36,477 bases of DNA from Candidatus Bacteroides intestinavium (GCA_019118325.1 DWZE01000045.1:1-36477), one strand, 5' to 3'. Counted from the stretch's first letter, positions 8,773 to 17,151 are shown. Numbers and translations: made by a program. Notes: generated from the letters alone by a model not told the origin.

Positions 8773-9426
8773 CTAATACAGAGACTCTCCCATCAGCGTA
8801 AATCCCAACCCCAGAAGGGAAACTATCACCACGATGCTGCCGATAATCCTGTTCAGCATCCAGATGCCCCGCAGATTGAACTGCTTGCGGACCTTATTCA
8901 CGAAATACGTGATGCCAAACCACCAGGTCAACGCCCCGGCAATGATAGCCATATACCCCGTCACCGTCTCGGACACCAATGCCCCGTTTCCCACAAAGGA
9001 GAACCGCGCGAACAGTCCGACAAAAAGGAAAATGATGAGCGGATTGGACAGCGTCACCAGGAAAGCCGTCACGAGATTATGAAGATACGTCCCCTTGGTG
9101 CCCGACGGAGGGCGAAGCGACCGCACCGGATTGCTGCGGAAGGTATAAATGCCGAAAACCAGCAGCAGAATGCTGCCGAACAACTGGAGATAGAATATGT
9201 TCTTATTGACATAATCAAACACAAAACTCATACCATAGCCCGTCAACAAGGCATAACAGATATCGCTCAACGAGGCTCCTACCCCTGTGACAAATCCGTA
9301 CCAACGCCCTTTATTCAGCGTGCGCTGAATGCACAGCACACCCACCGGGCCCAAGGGTGCGGACACAATGACTCCGATGATGAAGCCCTTCCATAGGATA
9401 TCGAGTATAGTCTCAATCTGAATCAT
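8773..9426 (-). CDS. LysE/RhtB-family amino-acid exporter
   Basis: This 217-residue inner-membrane protein has about six hydrophobic segments. The family signature lies near the N-terminus, GFIIGVIVSAPLGPVGVLC (residues 14-32), followed by a basic turn (RTLNKGRWYG), a TGVGASLSDICYALLTG helix and a VTLSNPLIIFLFVGLF segment. Together these are typical of LysE/RhtB/CadD transporters, which export amino acids such as lysine, arginine or homoserine. The start at 9426 is chosen over the 96-base-longer upstream ATG because the extension is cysteine- and arginine-rich and the family begins at about this point. It is the first gene of the minus-strand unit and is divergent from the HD-domain gene. Its substrate cannot be predicted. 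Confidence 0.88.
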   Translation of the reverse strand: MIQIETILDILWKGFIIGVIVSAPLGPVGVLCIQRTLNKGRWYGFVTGVGASLSDICYALLTGYGMSFVFDYVNKNIFYLQLFGSILLLVFGIYTFRSNPVRSLRPPSGTKGTYLHNLVTAFLVTLSNPLIIFLFVGLFARFSFVGNGALVSETVTGYMAIIAGALTWWFGITYFVNKVRKQFNLRGIWMLNRIIGSIVVIVSLLGLGFTLMGESLY

Positions 9427-9482
9427 GGGTGCAAATATCGCATTTTTCCGCGAGGTGAGGAAACTGTACCGGAAATATTTCA

Positions 9483-9490
9483 TAGCTTTG
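9483..9490 (+). promoter_or_regulatory. Promoter -7 element for the HD-domain gene
   Basis: TAGCTTTG matches TAnnTTTG and lies 56 bases upstream of the start at 9546. No perfect TTTG -33 box is seen. It lies in the divergent space shared with the LysE-type gene. Confidence 0.5.
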
Positions 9491-9545
9491 CAGGCTAATT
9501 CGGACGAACAGCCGGACAGCATATCTTAATAAACACATCAAAAAT

Positions 9546-10172
9546 ATGGAAATACAGAAATATAAAGACGAATTTATCAGCCTGTTACGCTCCACCGGAC
9601 GCGACGGTGTGGAGGATGTCATCACCGGACTTGAAGAAATGGGGTTCTTCACCGCGCCGGCCTCGGCCAACCACCACCTCAACACCGAAGGCGGACTGTT
9701 GCTGCACTCACTCAATACCTGCAAGGCAGCCCTGATGGTCTATGAAGGCATGAAGGCCCTTGAGCCGGGCCTGGAGAAAGAAGTGCACAAGGATAGTGTC
9801 ATACTGGCCAGCCTCCTGCACGACGTCTGCAAAAGCGACATCTACTTCCGCTCGGTAAAGAAAAAGAAGAATGCCCTGGGACAATGGGAAGATTGCGAGG
9901 GATACAAGGTGTCCTACAAGAACTTCCCTATGGGGCATGGCGAGAAATCGGTCATACTGCTCCTCTGCAACGGACTCGAAATGGCCGACGACGAGATGCT
10001 GGCCATCCGCTGGCACATGGGGGCGTGGGGCATCAACATGAACAGCTTTGAGGACCAACGCAGCTACGATACCTCGCGCAAACTCTACCCCTTGGTGGCC
10101 ATCATCCAAGCTGCAGACAGCCTGGCAGCCAGCATCATGGAACGTAGTGCCGAAGAATTGGACGAAATCTGA
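9546..10172 (+). CDS. HD-domain hydrolase
   Basis: This 208-residue cytoplasmic protein has HD-superfamily metal-site features: H54 in GGLLLHSLNTC, the H92-D93 pair in SLLHDVCK, and a distal aspartate in AADSLAAS near residue 191. HD-domain proteins are phosphohydrolases or phosphodiesterases acting on nucleotides and other phosphorylated substrates. The specific substrate is not evident. A charged insertion (RSVKKKKNALGQWEDCEGY) follows the HD pair. The stop is 7 bases before the downstream metallo-beta-lactamase-fold gene, so the two form an operon. It could be a nucleotidase or a signalling-nucleotide hydrolase. Confidence 0.85.
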   Translation: MEIQKYKDEFISLLRSTGRDGVEDVITGLEEMGFFTAPASANHHLNTEGGLLLHSLNTCKAALMVYEGMKALEPGLEKEVHKDSVILASLLHDVCKSDIYFRSVKKKKNALGQWEDCEGYKVSYKNFPMGHGEKSVILLLCNGLEMADDEMLAIRWHMGAWGINMNSFEDQRSYDTSRKLYPLVAIIQAADSLAASIMERSAEELDEI

Positions 10173-10179
10173 TTTGCCT

Positions 10180-10983
10180 ATGTCGTTAAGATTCATGAGT
10201 TTTGCCAGCGGTAGCAGCGGCAATTGTTACTATCTGGGTACTGAACAATACGGCATATTGGTGGACGCCGGCATAGCCACACGCACCATCCGAAAACACC
10301 TGCGAGATGCAGGAATAAACATGGAGGACATACGAGCCGTCTTCATCACACACGATCATGCCGACCACATCAAGGGGGTGGTAAGCCTGGGCGAAAGGCT
10401 CCATATCCCCGTCTATGCCACAGCCTTGGCCCATCAAGGCATCGGACGGAGTTATTGCGTCAAGGAACGCTTGTACACCTCGGCACGGGTACTTGAAAAG
10501 GAAGTGCCTGTACACATCGAAGACTTCAGCGTAGAAGCTTTCGAGGTTCCACACGACGGCACGGACAATGTCGGGTATTGCATCGAGGCCTGCGGATGTA
10601 CCATCGTCTTTATGACCGACCTGGGCCATGTACCCCCACACGTGGAATCCTATGTGGCCCGCGCCAACTACCTGATACTCGAAGCCAACTATGATCCGGA
10701 AATGCTACAGGCAGGCCCCTACCCTCCCTATCTGAAAGAACGCATTGCCGGGCCGCGAGGACACTTGTCCAACAACGAGGCAGCAGACTTCCTGGCCACG
10801 CACTACCATCCCGGACTGCGTCACATCTGGCTATGCCACCTGAGCCGGGAAAACAATCACCCGGAGCTGGCTGAGAAAACCGTTGAAATCCGGCTGAAAG
10901 CCGCCGGCATCGAGGTCGGAAAGGATGTAGAGCTTACCCCCTTGAAGCGGACTACCCCCTCCACACTCTATGAGTTGGAGTAA
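10180..10983 (+). CDS. MBL-fold metallo-hydrolase, WalJ/YycJ-like
   Basis: This 267-residue hydrolase of the metallo-beta-lactamase fold has the zinc motif HDHADH at residues 58-63. Further metal ligands are expected in the VPHDGTDNVGY and MTDLGH segments and in the late HLSRENNHPE stretch. The N-terminal FMSFASGSSGNCYYLG is characteristic of the YycJ/WalJ group, proposed to act as DNA-processing nucleases. The start at 10180 is chosen because the longer frame overlaps the HD gene with low-complexity sequence. An in-frame ATG at 10195 is also possible. It is in an operon with the HD-domain gene 7 bases upstream. Family assignment is firm, and the nuclease role comes from family knowledge. Confidence 0.9.
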   Translation: MSLRFMSFASGSSGNCYYLGTEQYGILVDAGIATRTIRKHLRDAGINMEDIRAVFITHDHADHIKGVVSLGERLHIPVYATALAHQGIGRSYCVKERLYTSARVLEKEVPVHIEDFSVEAFEVPHDGTDNVGYCIEACGCTIVFMTDLGHVPPHVESYVARANYLILEANYDPEMLQAGPYPPYLKERIAGPRGHLSNNEAADFLATHYHPGLRHIWLCHLSRENNHPELAEKTVEIRLKAAGIEVGKDVELTPLKRTTPSTLYELE

Positions 10984-11049
10984 CCCGACCGCAGAAACGG
11001 CACAAACAGAAGAGATTTCTCAAAAAAGCCATAGAAAACCGTCCTGACA

Positions 11050-11081
11050 TTTGGATATTCACAAAGAATGACGTACCTTTG
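11050..11081 (+). promoter_or_regulatory. Promoter of tRNA-Lys
   Basis: TTTG (11050-11053), a 20-base spacer and TACCTTTG (11074-11081) together form a near-perfect Bacteroides -33/-7 promoter, ending 22 bases before the first base of the tRNA. This is the best-matching promoter in the window. Confidence 0.85.
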
Positions 11082-11103
11082 CGCCCGGTTTTACGAAATC
11101 TAC

Positions 11104-11176
11104 GCACTCTTAGCTCAGTTGGTAGAGCAACTGACTCTTAATCAGTGGGTCCAGGGTTCGAATCCCTGAGGGTGTA
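11104..11176 (+). tRNA. tRNA-Lys (anticodon CTT)
   Basis: A 73-base cloverleaf folds completely. The acceptor stem is GCACTCT/AGGGTGT (with G-U and U-G pairs), followed by TA at positions 8-9 and a D-arm GCTC...GAGC. The anticodon stem ACTGA/TCAGT carries the loop CTCTTAA with anticodon CTT. The T-arm CAGGG/CCCTG has the loop TTCGAAT, and the discriminator base is A. The CCA end is not encoded (ACAG follows). A strong promoter precedes it and a long hairpin follows. Confidence 0.97.
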
Positions 11177-11212
11177 CAGCCATAGAGTAAATGGTGGTTA
11201 ATAAAGGTAAGA

Positions 11213-11257
11213 GAAACCCCGTCACGCTTCCCGGTGGGAATGTCGCGACGGGGTTTC
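11213..11257. terminator. Bidirectional terminator between tRNA-Lys and lepA
   Basis: The perfect 11-base arms GAAACCCCGTC (11213-11223) and GACGGGGTTTC (11247-11257) enclose a 23-base loop. It lies 36 bases past the tRNA on the plus strand and 24 bases past the lepA stop on the minus strand. Both genes converge on it, so it can serve both. Confidence 0.8.
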
Positions 11258-11280
11258 TTGATAGGGGCCGGATGGGTTGT

Positions 11281-13062
11281 TCAATCCAGCTTGAGGACGG
11301 CCAGGAAAGCCTTCTGCGGCACCTCGACGGTCCCGATTTGCTTCATGCGCTTCTTTCCTCGCTTCTGCTTCTCCAGGAGTTTGCGTTTACGGCTGACGTC
11401 GCCACCGTAACACTTGGCCGTAACGTCCTTGCGCACGGCCTTGATGGTTTCGCGCGCGATAATCTTCGCCCCGATGGCTGCCTGGATGGCAATCTCGAAC
11501 TGCTGGCGGGGAATAAGTTCCTTCAACTTCTCGCACATCCGACGCCCCAGGTCGTAGGCATTGTCCACATGGGTCAGCGTTGAAAGGGCATCCACCGGCT
11601 CACCATTGAGCAGAATATCCAGTTTGATGAGTTTCGAAGGACGGAACCCATTGGGGTGGTAATCGAACGAAGCATATCCCTTGGAGATGGACTTCAGTTT
11701 GTCGTAGAAGTCGATGACAATCTCGCCGAGCGGCATGTCATAGTAAATCTCGACACGATTGCCCGATATATATTCCTGCTTCACCAGTTCGCCCCGCTTG
11801 CCCAGACAGAGAGTCATGATAGGACCGATATAGGTGGTCTGCGTGATGACCGACGCGCGGATATAAGGTTCCTCAATGTGGTCAATGAGCGTGGCTTCGG
11901 GCATACTGCCGGGATTATGCACCTCGGTACAGCCCCCCTGCTTGTCATATACCTTATAGGATACGTTGGGGACTGTGGTAATGACGTTCATGTCAAATTC
12001 ACGATCCAGGCGTTCCTGCACAATCTCCATATGCAGCAAGCCCAGGAAGCCGCAACGGAACCCGAAGCCCAGTGCCAGCGAAGATTCAGGCTGGAAGGTC
12101 AGTGAGGCGTCATTCAGCTGCAACTTCTCCAAACTGGAGCGCAGGTCTTCGAAGTCCTCGGCCTCAATCGGATAGACACCGGCAAAGACCATCGGCTTCA
12201 CTTCTTCAAAGCCGGCGATGGCTTCCTTGCAAGGGCGGGCTATGTGCGTGATGGTATCCCCCACCTTCACCTCGCGGGAGGTCTTGATGCCGGAGATGAT
12301 GTAGCCCACGTCGCCCGTACGCAATTCGTCACGTGGGACAAGGTCCATCTTCAGTACCCCCACCTCGTCGGCCTCATATTCCTTACCGGTATTGAAGAAC
12401 TTCACCTTGTCTCCCTTGCGGATGACACCGTTCTCTATCTTGAAATAGGCGATGATGCCCCGGAAGGAGTTGAATACCGAATCGAAAATCAAGGCTTGGA
12501 GCGGTGCCTCCTCGTCGCCTTCGGGGTGCGGGATGCGCTCCACGACCGCCTGAAGGATTTCCGGGACACCCATACCGGTCTTGCCCGAAGCACGGATGAT
12601 TTCCTCGCGCTTGCAGCCCAGCAGTTCGATAATCTCGTCTTCCACTTCGTCGGGATTGGCGCTGGCCATGTCACATTTGTTGATGACGGGGATAATCTCC
12701 AGGTCGTGCTCAATGGCCATGTAGAGGTTGGAGATGGTCTGTGCCTGCACGCCCTGCGAGGCATCCACGATGAGCAGCGCACCTTCGCAGGCGGCAATGG
12801 AGCGGGACACCTCGTAAGAGAAGTCCACGTGGCCCGGCGTGTCTATGAGGTTGAGGATATACTTCTGTCCGCCATAGTTGTACTCCATCTGTATGGCATG
12901 GCTCTTGATGGTGATTCCACGCTCACGCTCCAGATCCATGTCGTCCAGCATCTGTCCTTCAGTCACTTGAATGGTGTTGGTATATTCCAGCAGACGGTCT
13001 GCCAGGGTGGACTTGCCATGGTCGATGTGGGCAATGATGCAAAAGTTGCGTATATTCTTCAT
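11281..13062 (-). CDS. lepA: Elongation factor 4 (LepA)
   Basis: LepA is a ribosome-bound translational GTPase, linked to back-translocation and 30S biogenesis or initiation. It has 593 residues, as usual. The G motifs AHIDHGKST (11-19), DTPGHVDF and NKCDM are present. The LepA-specific C-terminal domain is present with the basic [19 protein letters not shown] stretch, which replaces EF-G domain IV. The start is supported by a TACCTTTG promoter 36 bases upstream. It is a single gene, since the upstream ATPase is separated from it by 84 bases containing this promoter. Its downstream hairpin is shared with tRNA-Lys. Confidence 0.98.
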   Translation of the reverse strand: MKNIRNFCIIAHIDHGKSTLADRLLEYTNTIQVTEGQMLDDMDLERERGITIKSHAIQMEYNYGGQKYILNLIDTPGHVDFSYEVSRSIAACEGALLIVDASQGVQAQTISNLYMAIEHDLEIIPVINKCDMASANPDEVEDEIIELLGCKREEIIRASGKTGMGVPEILQAVVERIPHPEGDEEAPLQALIFDSVFNSFRGIIAYFKIENGVIRKGDKVKFFNTGKEYEADEVGVLKMDLVPRDELRTGDVGYIISGIKTSREVKVGDTITHIARPCKEAIAGFEEVKPMVFAGVYPIEAEDFEDLRSSLEKLQLNDASLTFQPESSLALGFGFRCGFLGLLHMEIVQERLDREFDMNVITTVPNVSYKVYDKQGGCTEVHNPGSMPEATLIDHIEEPYIRASVITQTTYIGPIMTLCLGKRGELVKQEYISGNRVEIYYDMPLGEIVIDFYDKLKSISKGYASFDYHPNGFRPSKLIKLDILLNGEPVDALSTLTHVDNAYDLGRRMCEKLKELIPRQQFEIAIQAAIGAKIIARETIKAVRKDVTAKCYGGDVSRKRKLLEKQKRGKKRMKQIGTVEVPQKAFLAVLKLD

Positions 13063-13097
13063 CTGTCGTCGTTGTTACTATATATAGAAAAGGTGTG

Positions 13098-13105
13098 CAA
13101 AGGTA
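13098..13105 (-). promoter_or_regulatory. Promoter -7 element for lepA
   Basis: Read on the minus strand this is TACCTTTG, an exact TAnnTTTG match, 36 bases upstream of the lepA start. A T-rich stretch (ATTTTC) lies about 20 bases further upstream in the -33 position. Confidence 0.7.
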
Positions 13106-13146
13106 CGTAATTTCCCCGATACGGGAAAATGTCCCATCGCATTTCC

Positions 13147-15072
13147 TCAATTCCGCAAGGCCCGCATGGCATTCAGCACAGCCAGCACCGTCACGCCGAC
13201 ATCGGCAAAGACCGCCATCCACATCGTGCCCAGCCCCACCGTAGCCAACCCGAGAATGGCAACCTTGATGCCAATGGCGAACCAGACATTCTGACGGGCG
13301 ATACGAAGGGTACGGCGGGCGATACGGACGGCCATGGCAATCTTGGAAGGCTGGTCGTCCATCAGCACCACGTCTGCCGCCTCGATAGCCGCATCACTTC
13401 CCAGCCCGCCCATGGCAATGCCTACATCCGCACGCTTCAAGACCGGAGCATCGTTGATGCCGTCGCCCACGAAAGCCAGGGCGGTGCCTGCGGGTTTCGT
13501 GGCCAACAGTTGCTCCAGATGGGCCACTTTGTCGGCCGGCAAAAGTTCGGCGAAGCAGGTGTCAATCCCAAGCTTTCCCGCCACCTCCAAGGCGACTTCC
13601 CGACGGTCGCCCGTCAGCATGACGGTGCGCTGCACCCCCAGACGCTTCAGGGAGGCCACGGCCGGGGCGCTGTCCTCTTTTACACGGTCGTTGATAACGA
13701 CGTGGCCTGCATACCGGCCGTCCACCGCCACATGAATGATCGTACCGACGCACGGGCAGTTGCGCCACTGCACGCCGATGTCCTCCATCATCTTCGCATT
13801 GCCCACGCAGACCGTTCGTCCCTCCACCCGGGCACGGATGCCACGTCCGGCGATTTCTTCCACCTCTTCTATCCGGCATCCGTCCGTCGCTTCGTTGGGG
13901 AAAGCTGCCCGCAGGGCCTCGCCGATGGGGTGCGTGGAGAAGTGCTCCACGTGTGCGGCCAGGTGCAACAGCTCGTGCTCATTGAAATCTTCGGGGTGGA
14001 CGGCCTCCACGACAAATTCGCCCCGCGTCAGCGTGCCGGTCTTGTCGAACACCACCGTGCCCACCCGGGCCAGTGCGTCCATGTAGCTACTGCCCTTCAC
14101 GAGGATACCCCGGCGGGATGCGCCCCCCAGACCGCCGAAGAACGTCAGCGGCACACTGATGACCAAGGCGCACGGACAGGACACGACCAGGAAAATCAAC
14201 GCCCGATGGAGCCACACGGAAAACGCCTCTACAAAGCCCACCGGGGACAGGAGGGGAGGCACGACGGCCAGCAGCACGGCAGCCATGACCACAATGGGCG
14301 TATAGACCCGGGCAAACTTCGTGATGAACGCCTCGCTGCGCGACTTATGCTCGTCGGCGCTCTCAACCAGGCGGATGATTTTCGAGACGGTGCTCTCGCC
14401 GAAACTCTTCGTTGTCCGCACGCGCACCACCCCGGTGAGGTTGATGCACCCGGACATCACCTCGTCCTCCACCGCCGCCTCGCGCGGCATGCTTTCGCCG
14501 GTGAGGGCCAGGGTGTTCAGCGAAGTAGCGCCCTCGACAATCGTCCCGTCCAGCGGCACTTTCTCGCCGGGCTTGATGACTATCACCTCGCCCACCCGGA
14601 CCTCCTGCGGGGGCACGGCCACCGTCCGGCCTTCACGCTCCACATAGGCCACGTCCGGCCGGATGTCCATCAGATGGGAGATGCTGTCACGGCTCCTCCC
14701 CTCCGCATAGGCCTCGAACAATTCGCCGACCTGGAAGAACAACATGACGAACACCGCTTCCGGAAACTCCGTCTCCGCACCCGGCAGGAAGCCTATGCAC
14801 AGCGCGCCGAGGGTGGCCAGCGACATCAGGAAATGCTCGTTGAACATGTCTCCATGCCCAATGCCCCGGGCCGCCTCCAGCAGTGTCTCGCGGCCGACAA
14901 GCAGGTAAGGAACCAGGTAAACCAGCAGCAACTGCCAGGTCTCCCAACTGTAGGAATGTTCCAAGACTATGGCCGCGACGAGCAGCAGCGTAGTCACTGC
15001 AATCAATGCGATTTTGCCCTTCAGGCCTCCGGCTCCGTGGGCATGATGGTGGTGGTGGTGTGTATCTGTCAT
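13147..15072 (-). CDS. P1B-type heavy-metal ATPase, Zn/Cd/Pb class (ZntA/CadA-like)
   Basis: This inner-membrane ATPase exports divalent heavy metals. It is 641 residues long. Motifs include the actuator TGES (191-194), the metal-site CPC (299-301) in SCPCALVISVP, the phosphorylation site DKTGT (343-347), MLTGDRR and GDGINDAP, and a late AVFADVGVTVLAVLNAMR membrane segment typical of the Zn/Cd/Pb subgroup. The usual N-terminal ferredoxin-like metal-binding domain is missing. Instead the protein starts with a run of six histidines (MTDTHHHHHHAHG), a likely zinc-binding tail. It is divergent from a Fur-family regulator across 228 bases, which suggests metal-dependent control. A CACCTTTG -7-like element lies about 25 bases upstream. 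The class is secure, and zinc is the best guess for substrate. Confidence 0.94.
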   Translation of the reverse strand: MTDTHHHHHHAHGAGGLKGKIALIAVTTLLLVAAIVLEHSYSWETWQLLLVYLVPYLLVGRETLLEAARGIGHGDMFNEHFLMSLATLGALCIGFLPGAETEFPEAVFVMLFFQVGELFEAYAEGRSRDSISHLMDIRPDVAYVEREGRTVAVPPQEVRVGEVIVIKPGEKVPLDGTIVEGATSLNTLALTGESMPREAAVEDEVMSGCINLTGVVRVRTTKSFGESTVSKIIRLVESADEHKSRSEAFITKFARVYTPIVVMAAVLLAVVPPLLSPVGFVEAFSVWLHRALIFLVVSCPCALVISVPLTFFGGLGGASRRGILVKGSSYMDALARVGTVVFDKTGTLTRGEFVVEAVHPEDFNEHELLHLAAHVEHFSTHPIGEALRAAFPNEATDGCRIEEVEEIAGRGIRARVEGRTVCVGNAKMMEDIGVQWRNCPCVGTIIHVAVDGRYAGHVVINDRVKEDSAPAVASLKRLGVQRTVMLTGDRREVALEVAGKLGIDTCFAELLPADKVAHLEQLLATKPAGTALAFVGDGINDAPVLKRADVGIAMGGLGSDAAIEAADVVLMDDQPSKIAMAVRIARRTLRIARQNVWFAIGIKVAILGLATVGLGTMWMAVFADVGVTVLAVLNAMRALRN

Positions 15073-15300
15073 AACTTCCTCATTTTATTCACGGCACAAA
15101 GGTGCGAAAAGAATCGTGCAACCGGGTGGCAAACATCCGTCAGGGGCAGACGATGCCCGTCGCTTGCGGCAGACGAGCCTCGCCGCACACGACATGCGAC
15201 AAACAAGTATCGTTATCGACAACTTTACACCCCCGGACATTGACAGATGCGCCTTTTTTTATAATTTTGCAACGCAGATATAACCACCATCAACAAGGAT
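15073..15300. promoter_or_regulatory. Divergent promoter region, metal ATPase / Fur-family gene
   Basis: The region holds a minus-strand CACCTTTG -7-like element (15097-15104) for the ATPase and a plus-strand TAATTTTG -7 element (15262-15269) for the Fur-family gene, with a TTGAC 18 bases upstream of it. Between them lies an AT-richer patch with the direct repeat TATCG-T-TATCG (15208-15218), flanked by AAGT and ACTT in inverted orientation. This patch is the best candidate for a Fur-family operator, but it does not match a known Zur or Fur box exactly. Operator status is inference. Confidence 0.45.
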
Positions 15301-15735
15301 ATGGAACCAACAGATATAACCATCCACCTGGCGCACAAGGGAGTGAAACCCACCGCCAACCGCATTCTGGTGCTGCAAGCGCTCCGGGCATCGGGCAAGC
15401 CCATGTGCCTGTCCGACCTGGAGGAAGCCTTGTGGACCTTGGACAAATCCAGCATCTTCCGGGTACTGACCTTGTTCCTGGAGCATGACATCGTGCATGC
15501 CTTCGAAGACGGACGCGGCATCCTGAACTATGAGCTATGCACCAACGAAGGGGCCTGCAACCTCTCCGATGCGCACATACACTTCTACTGCCAGTCGTGC
15601 CAACAGTCATTCTGCATGGAGGACATCCCGCTGCCGGACCTGCACCTGCCCGAAGGGTTCAGCCCCCACTCCATCTCGTTCGTCATCAAGGGTGAATGCC
15701 CGCAATGCAGGAAGAAACATATCCAAGGGAGTTAG
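15301..15735 (+). CDS. Fur-family transcriptional regulator
   Basis: This 144-residue metal-dependent DNA-binding regulator has an N-terminal winged-helix region (about 10-75) with the family's PTANRILVLQAL helix and a recognition-helix region DKSSIFRVLTLFLE. It is followed by a dimerisation/metal domain with HIHFYCQSC (92-100) and CPQC (133-136), the structural zinc cysteines C97/C100 and C133/C136. Divergence from a zinc-type ATPase suggests a Zur-like or zinc-efflux-related role, but metal specificity (Zn, Fe, Mn or peroxide) cannot be read from the sequence. The start is supported by a -7 element about 31 bases upstream. Confidence 0.92.
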   Translation: MEPTDITIHLAHKGVKPTANRILVLQALRASGKPMCLSDLEEALWTLDKSSIFRVLTLFLEHDIVHAFEDGRGILNYELCTNEGACNLSDAHIHFYCQSCQQSFCMEDIPLPDLHLPEGFSPHSISFVIKGECPQCRKKHIQGS

Positions 15736-15862
15736 AGGGAGTTGTAAGGAGTCAGAGGGAGTTAGAGGCCGATAGTTGGTCCGGCGATAACGCCAAAGGT
15801 ATTGGCCTTTAACTCCCCGAGCGAAGCGATAACTCCTTTTAACTCCTGCGGGCAAAGCCCGC
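15736..15862. repeat. Degenerate AAGGAGTTA-type repeat cluster
   Basis: The plus strand reads GGGAGTTAGAGGGAGTTGTAAGGAGTCAGAGGGAGTT (written here as a pattern of GGAGTTA-like units about 9-12 bases apart). After a short hairpin GCCAA/TTGGC come the same units in the opposite orientation (TAACTCC, AACTCCTTTTAACTCC). The cluster closes with a GCGGGC/GCCCGC hairpin (15848-15862). The opposed units could form a long imperfect stem. Similar AACTCC units occur near 321-345. It is probably a dispersed Bacteroides intergenic repeat, and it might act as the terminator of the Fur-family gene. Confidence 0.5.
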
Positions 15863-15891
15863 TAATCATATAAACTAAACATTAACATCTA
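15828..15891 (+). repeat. Leader repeat copy B (upstream of queD)
   Basis: It begins GATAACTCCTT like copy A at 319 and ends TAAACTAAACATTAACATCT (15871-15890), which differs from copy A at only about three positions. As with copy A, its end lies within about 15 bases of a start codon. Confidence 0.55.
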
Positions 15892-15901
15892 CTTATATTA
15901 T

Positions 15902-16234
15902 ATGTATACAGTCATCAAACGCATGGAGATCTCCGCCGCCCACAGCCTGCAGCTCTCCTACCCCAGCAAGTGCGAGAACCTGCACGGCCACAACTGGGTC
16001 ATCATCGTCCACTGCCGCTCGCGCGAGTTGAATGCCGACGGCATGGTGACCGACTTCACTCACATCAAGGAGCAGGTTCAAAACCGCTTGGACCACCGTA
16101 ACCTGAACGAAGTGCTTCCCTTCAATCCCACGGCGGAAAACATTGCCCGCTGGGTGTGCGAACATGTGGAGAACTGCTACCGCGTGGAAGTGCAAGAATC
16201 CGAAGGAAACCTGGCCGTCTATGAGAAAGATTAA
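15902..16234 (+). CDS. queD: 6-carboxy-5,6,7,8-tetrahydropterin synthase (QueD)
   Basis: QueD converts dihydroneopterin triphosphate to 6-carboxytetrahydropterin, the first committed step toward preQ0 and queuosine tRNA modification. It is 110 residues long, the normal size for this T-fold enzyme. The zinc ligands are H14 (SAAHSL), H28 and H30 (LHGHNW), and the catalytic cysteine is C24. LDHRNLN (63-69) supplies the conserved Asp-His pair, and E101 anchors the pterin. The stop overlaps the queE start by 14 bases, so the two are translationally coupled. The start is at the first ATG after leader repeat copy B. QueC is not in the window. Confidence 0.95.
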   Translation: MYTVIKRMEISAAHSLQLSYPSKCENLHGHNWVIIVHCRSRELNADGMVTDFTHIKEQVQNRLDHRNLNEVLPFNPTAENIARWVCEHVENCYRVEVQESEGNLAVYEKD

Positions 16235-16766
16235 CGAGATATTCTACAGTCTGCAAGGCGAAGGCTTCCATACGGGGACTCCCGCCACGTTCATCCGCTT
16301 CTCCGGCTGCAACCTGAAGTGCCATTTCTGCGACACCCGGCACGAGGAGGGCACCCTGATGACGGACGAAGACATCCTGCAGGAAGTCCGGAAATACCCG
16401 GCCCCGATGGTCATCCTGACCGGAGGCGAACCCTCTTTGTGGATAGACGAGGCATTCATCCGCCGCCTGCACGACCTGCACAAGTACGTCTGCATCGAAA
16501 CCAACGGCACACGCCCCCTGCCCCCGGGCATTGACTGGGTGACGTGTTCGCCCAAAGCGGGAGGAACCGTCGTGCTGGACCACATGGACGAAGTGAAGGT
16601 GGTATACGAAGGCCAGGACCCGACTCCTTACGAATCACTTCCGGCCCGTCATTTCTTCCTGCAACCCTGCTCCGGACTGAACACGGCGGAAACCGTGCGA
16701 TGCGTACTGAACCATCCCCGCTGGCGCCTCAGCCTCCAGACCCATAAGTTGATAGACATCAGATAA
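16221..16766 (+). CDS. queE: 7-carboxy-7-deazaguanine synthase (QueE), radical SAM
   Basis: QueE is a radical SAM enzyme that rearranges 6-carboxytetrahydropterin into 7-carboxy-7-deazaguanine in preQ0/queuosine synthesis. It has 181 residues. The [4Fe-4S] cluster motif CNLKCHFC (C-x3-C-x2-C) lies at about residues 31-38 and is followed by DT. The SAM-binding LTGGEPSL is near residues 70-77, and CIETNGT follows. The start at 16221 is chosen because it gives the typical MRKINEIFYSLQGEG N-terminus. The longer in-frame option lies inside queD. It is coupled to queD by a 14-base overlap and precedes the lipoprotein gene by 20 bases. Confidence 0.95.
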   Translation: MRKINEIFYSLQGEGFHTGTPATFIRFSGCNLKCHFCDTRHEEGTLMTDEDILQEVRKYPAPMVILTGGEPSLWIDEAFIRRLHDLHKYVCIETNGTRPLPPGIDWVTCSPKAGGTVVLDHMDEVKVVYEGQDPTPYESLPARHFFLQPCSGLNTAETVRCVLNHPRWRLSLQTHKLIDIR

Positions 16767-16786
16767 CAACCAGCCCATATCACACA

Positions 16787-17140
16787 ATGAACAAGAAACA
16801 TTTACTGGCAGCAGCCATCGCCTCAATGACACTGTTCGTATCCTGCACGAACCATTCGTCCCAATTGCCCGAAGACCCCAAGGACAAAGAAGAATACAAA
16901 GACCAGAACGGCAACACGTGGGTCTACAACGCCGCAATGATGTATTGGATGATGCGGGCCGCGCCGGGCGGAGGAGGCTCGTACTTCTACTACCCCAACA
17001 CCGGACGCTTCACCAATGCGGCAGGAGCCACCGTGACTCCCCCGCCCTCCGTATCGTCCGGCATCAAGGCGGCCACGTCTTCCCAGTCCTCCAAACCGGC
17101 TTTCGGCTCTACCGGCAAAAGCCATTCATCGGCCTCATAA
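16787..17140 (+). CDS. Small lipoprotein, possible YgiB-like partner of the adjacent ligase
   Basis: This 117-residue protein has a lipoprotein signal peptide: a KK start, a hydrophobic stretch and the lipobox FVSC with the lipidated C20. The mature part is low in complexity. It has an acidic-lysine stretch (PEDPKDKEEYKDQNG), a WVYNAAMMYWMM segment, a GGGG run with SYFYYPNTGRF, and a Ser/Thr/Pro tail. In enterobacteria, YgiC-type ligases sit next to small DUF1190 lipoproteins (YgiB, YjfM). This gene occupies the same position, 11 bases ahead of the ligase, so an analogous role is plausible. Membership of DUF1190 is not shown by the sequence. Function is unknown. Confidence 0.78.
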   Translation: MNKKHLLAAAIASMTLFVSCTNHSSQLPEDPKDKEEYKDQNGNTWVYNAAMMYWMMRAAPGGGGSYFYYPNTGRFTNAAGATVTPPPSVSSGIKAATSSQSSKPAFGSTGKSHSSAS

Positions 17141-17151
17141 GCAAGGATGTC

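Noticed and set aside
11104..11257. Integration site (att) or integrated element at tRNA-Lys
   Set aside because: The tRNA 3' end is followed directly by a terminator and lepA. There is no integrase and no repeated tRNA tail.
13129..15243. 704-residue open frame on the plus strand opposite the metal ATPase
   Set aside because: It is antisense to a clear P-type ATPase, its composition is His-, Arg- and Gln-rich, and it shows no family motif. It overlaps both the lepA promoter and the start region of the Fur-family gene.
15736..15901. preQ1 riboswitch ahead of queD
   Set aside because: The leader shows a repeat cluster and a simple GCGGGC/GCCCGC hairpin, but not the C-rich loop and A-rich tail pseudoknot expected of a preQ1 aptamer.
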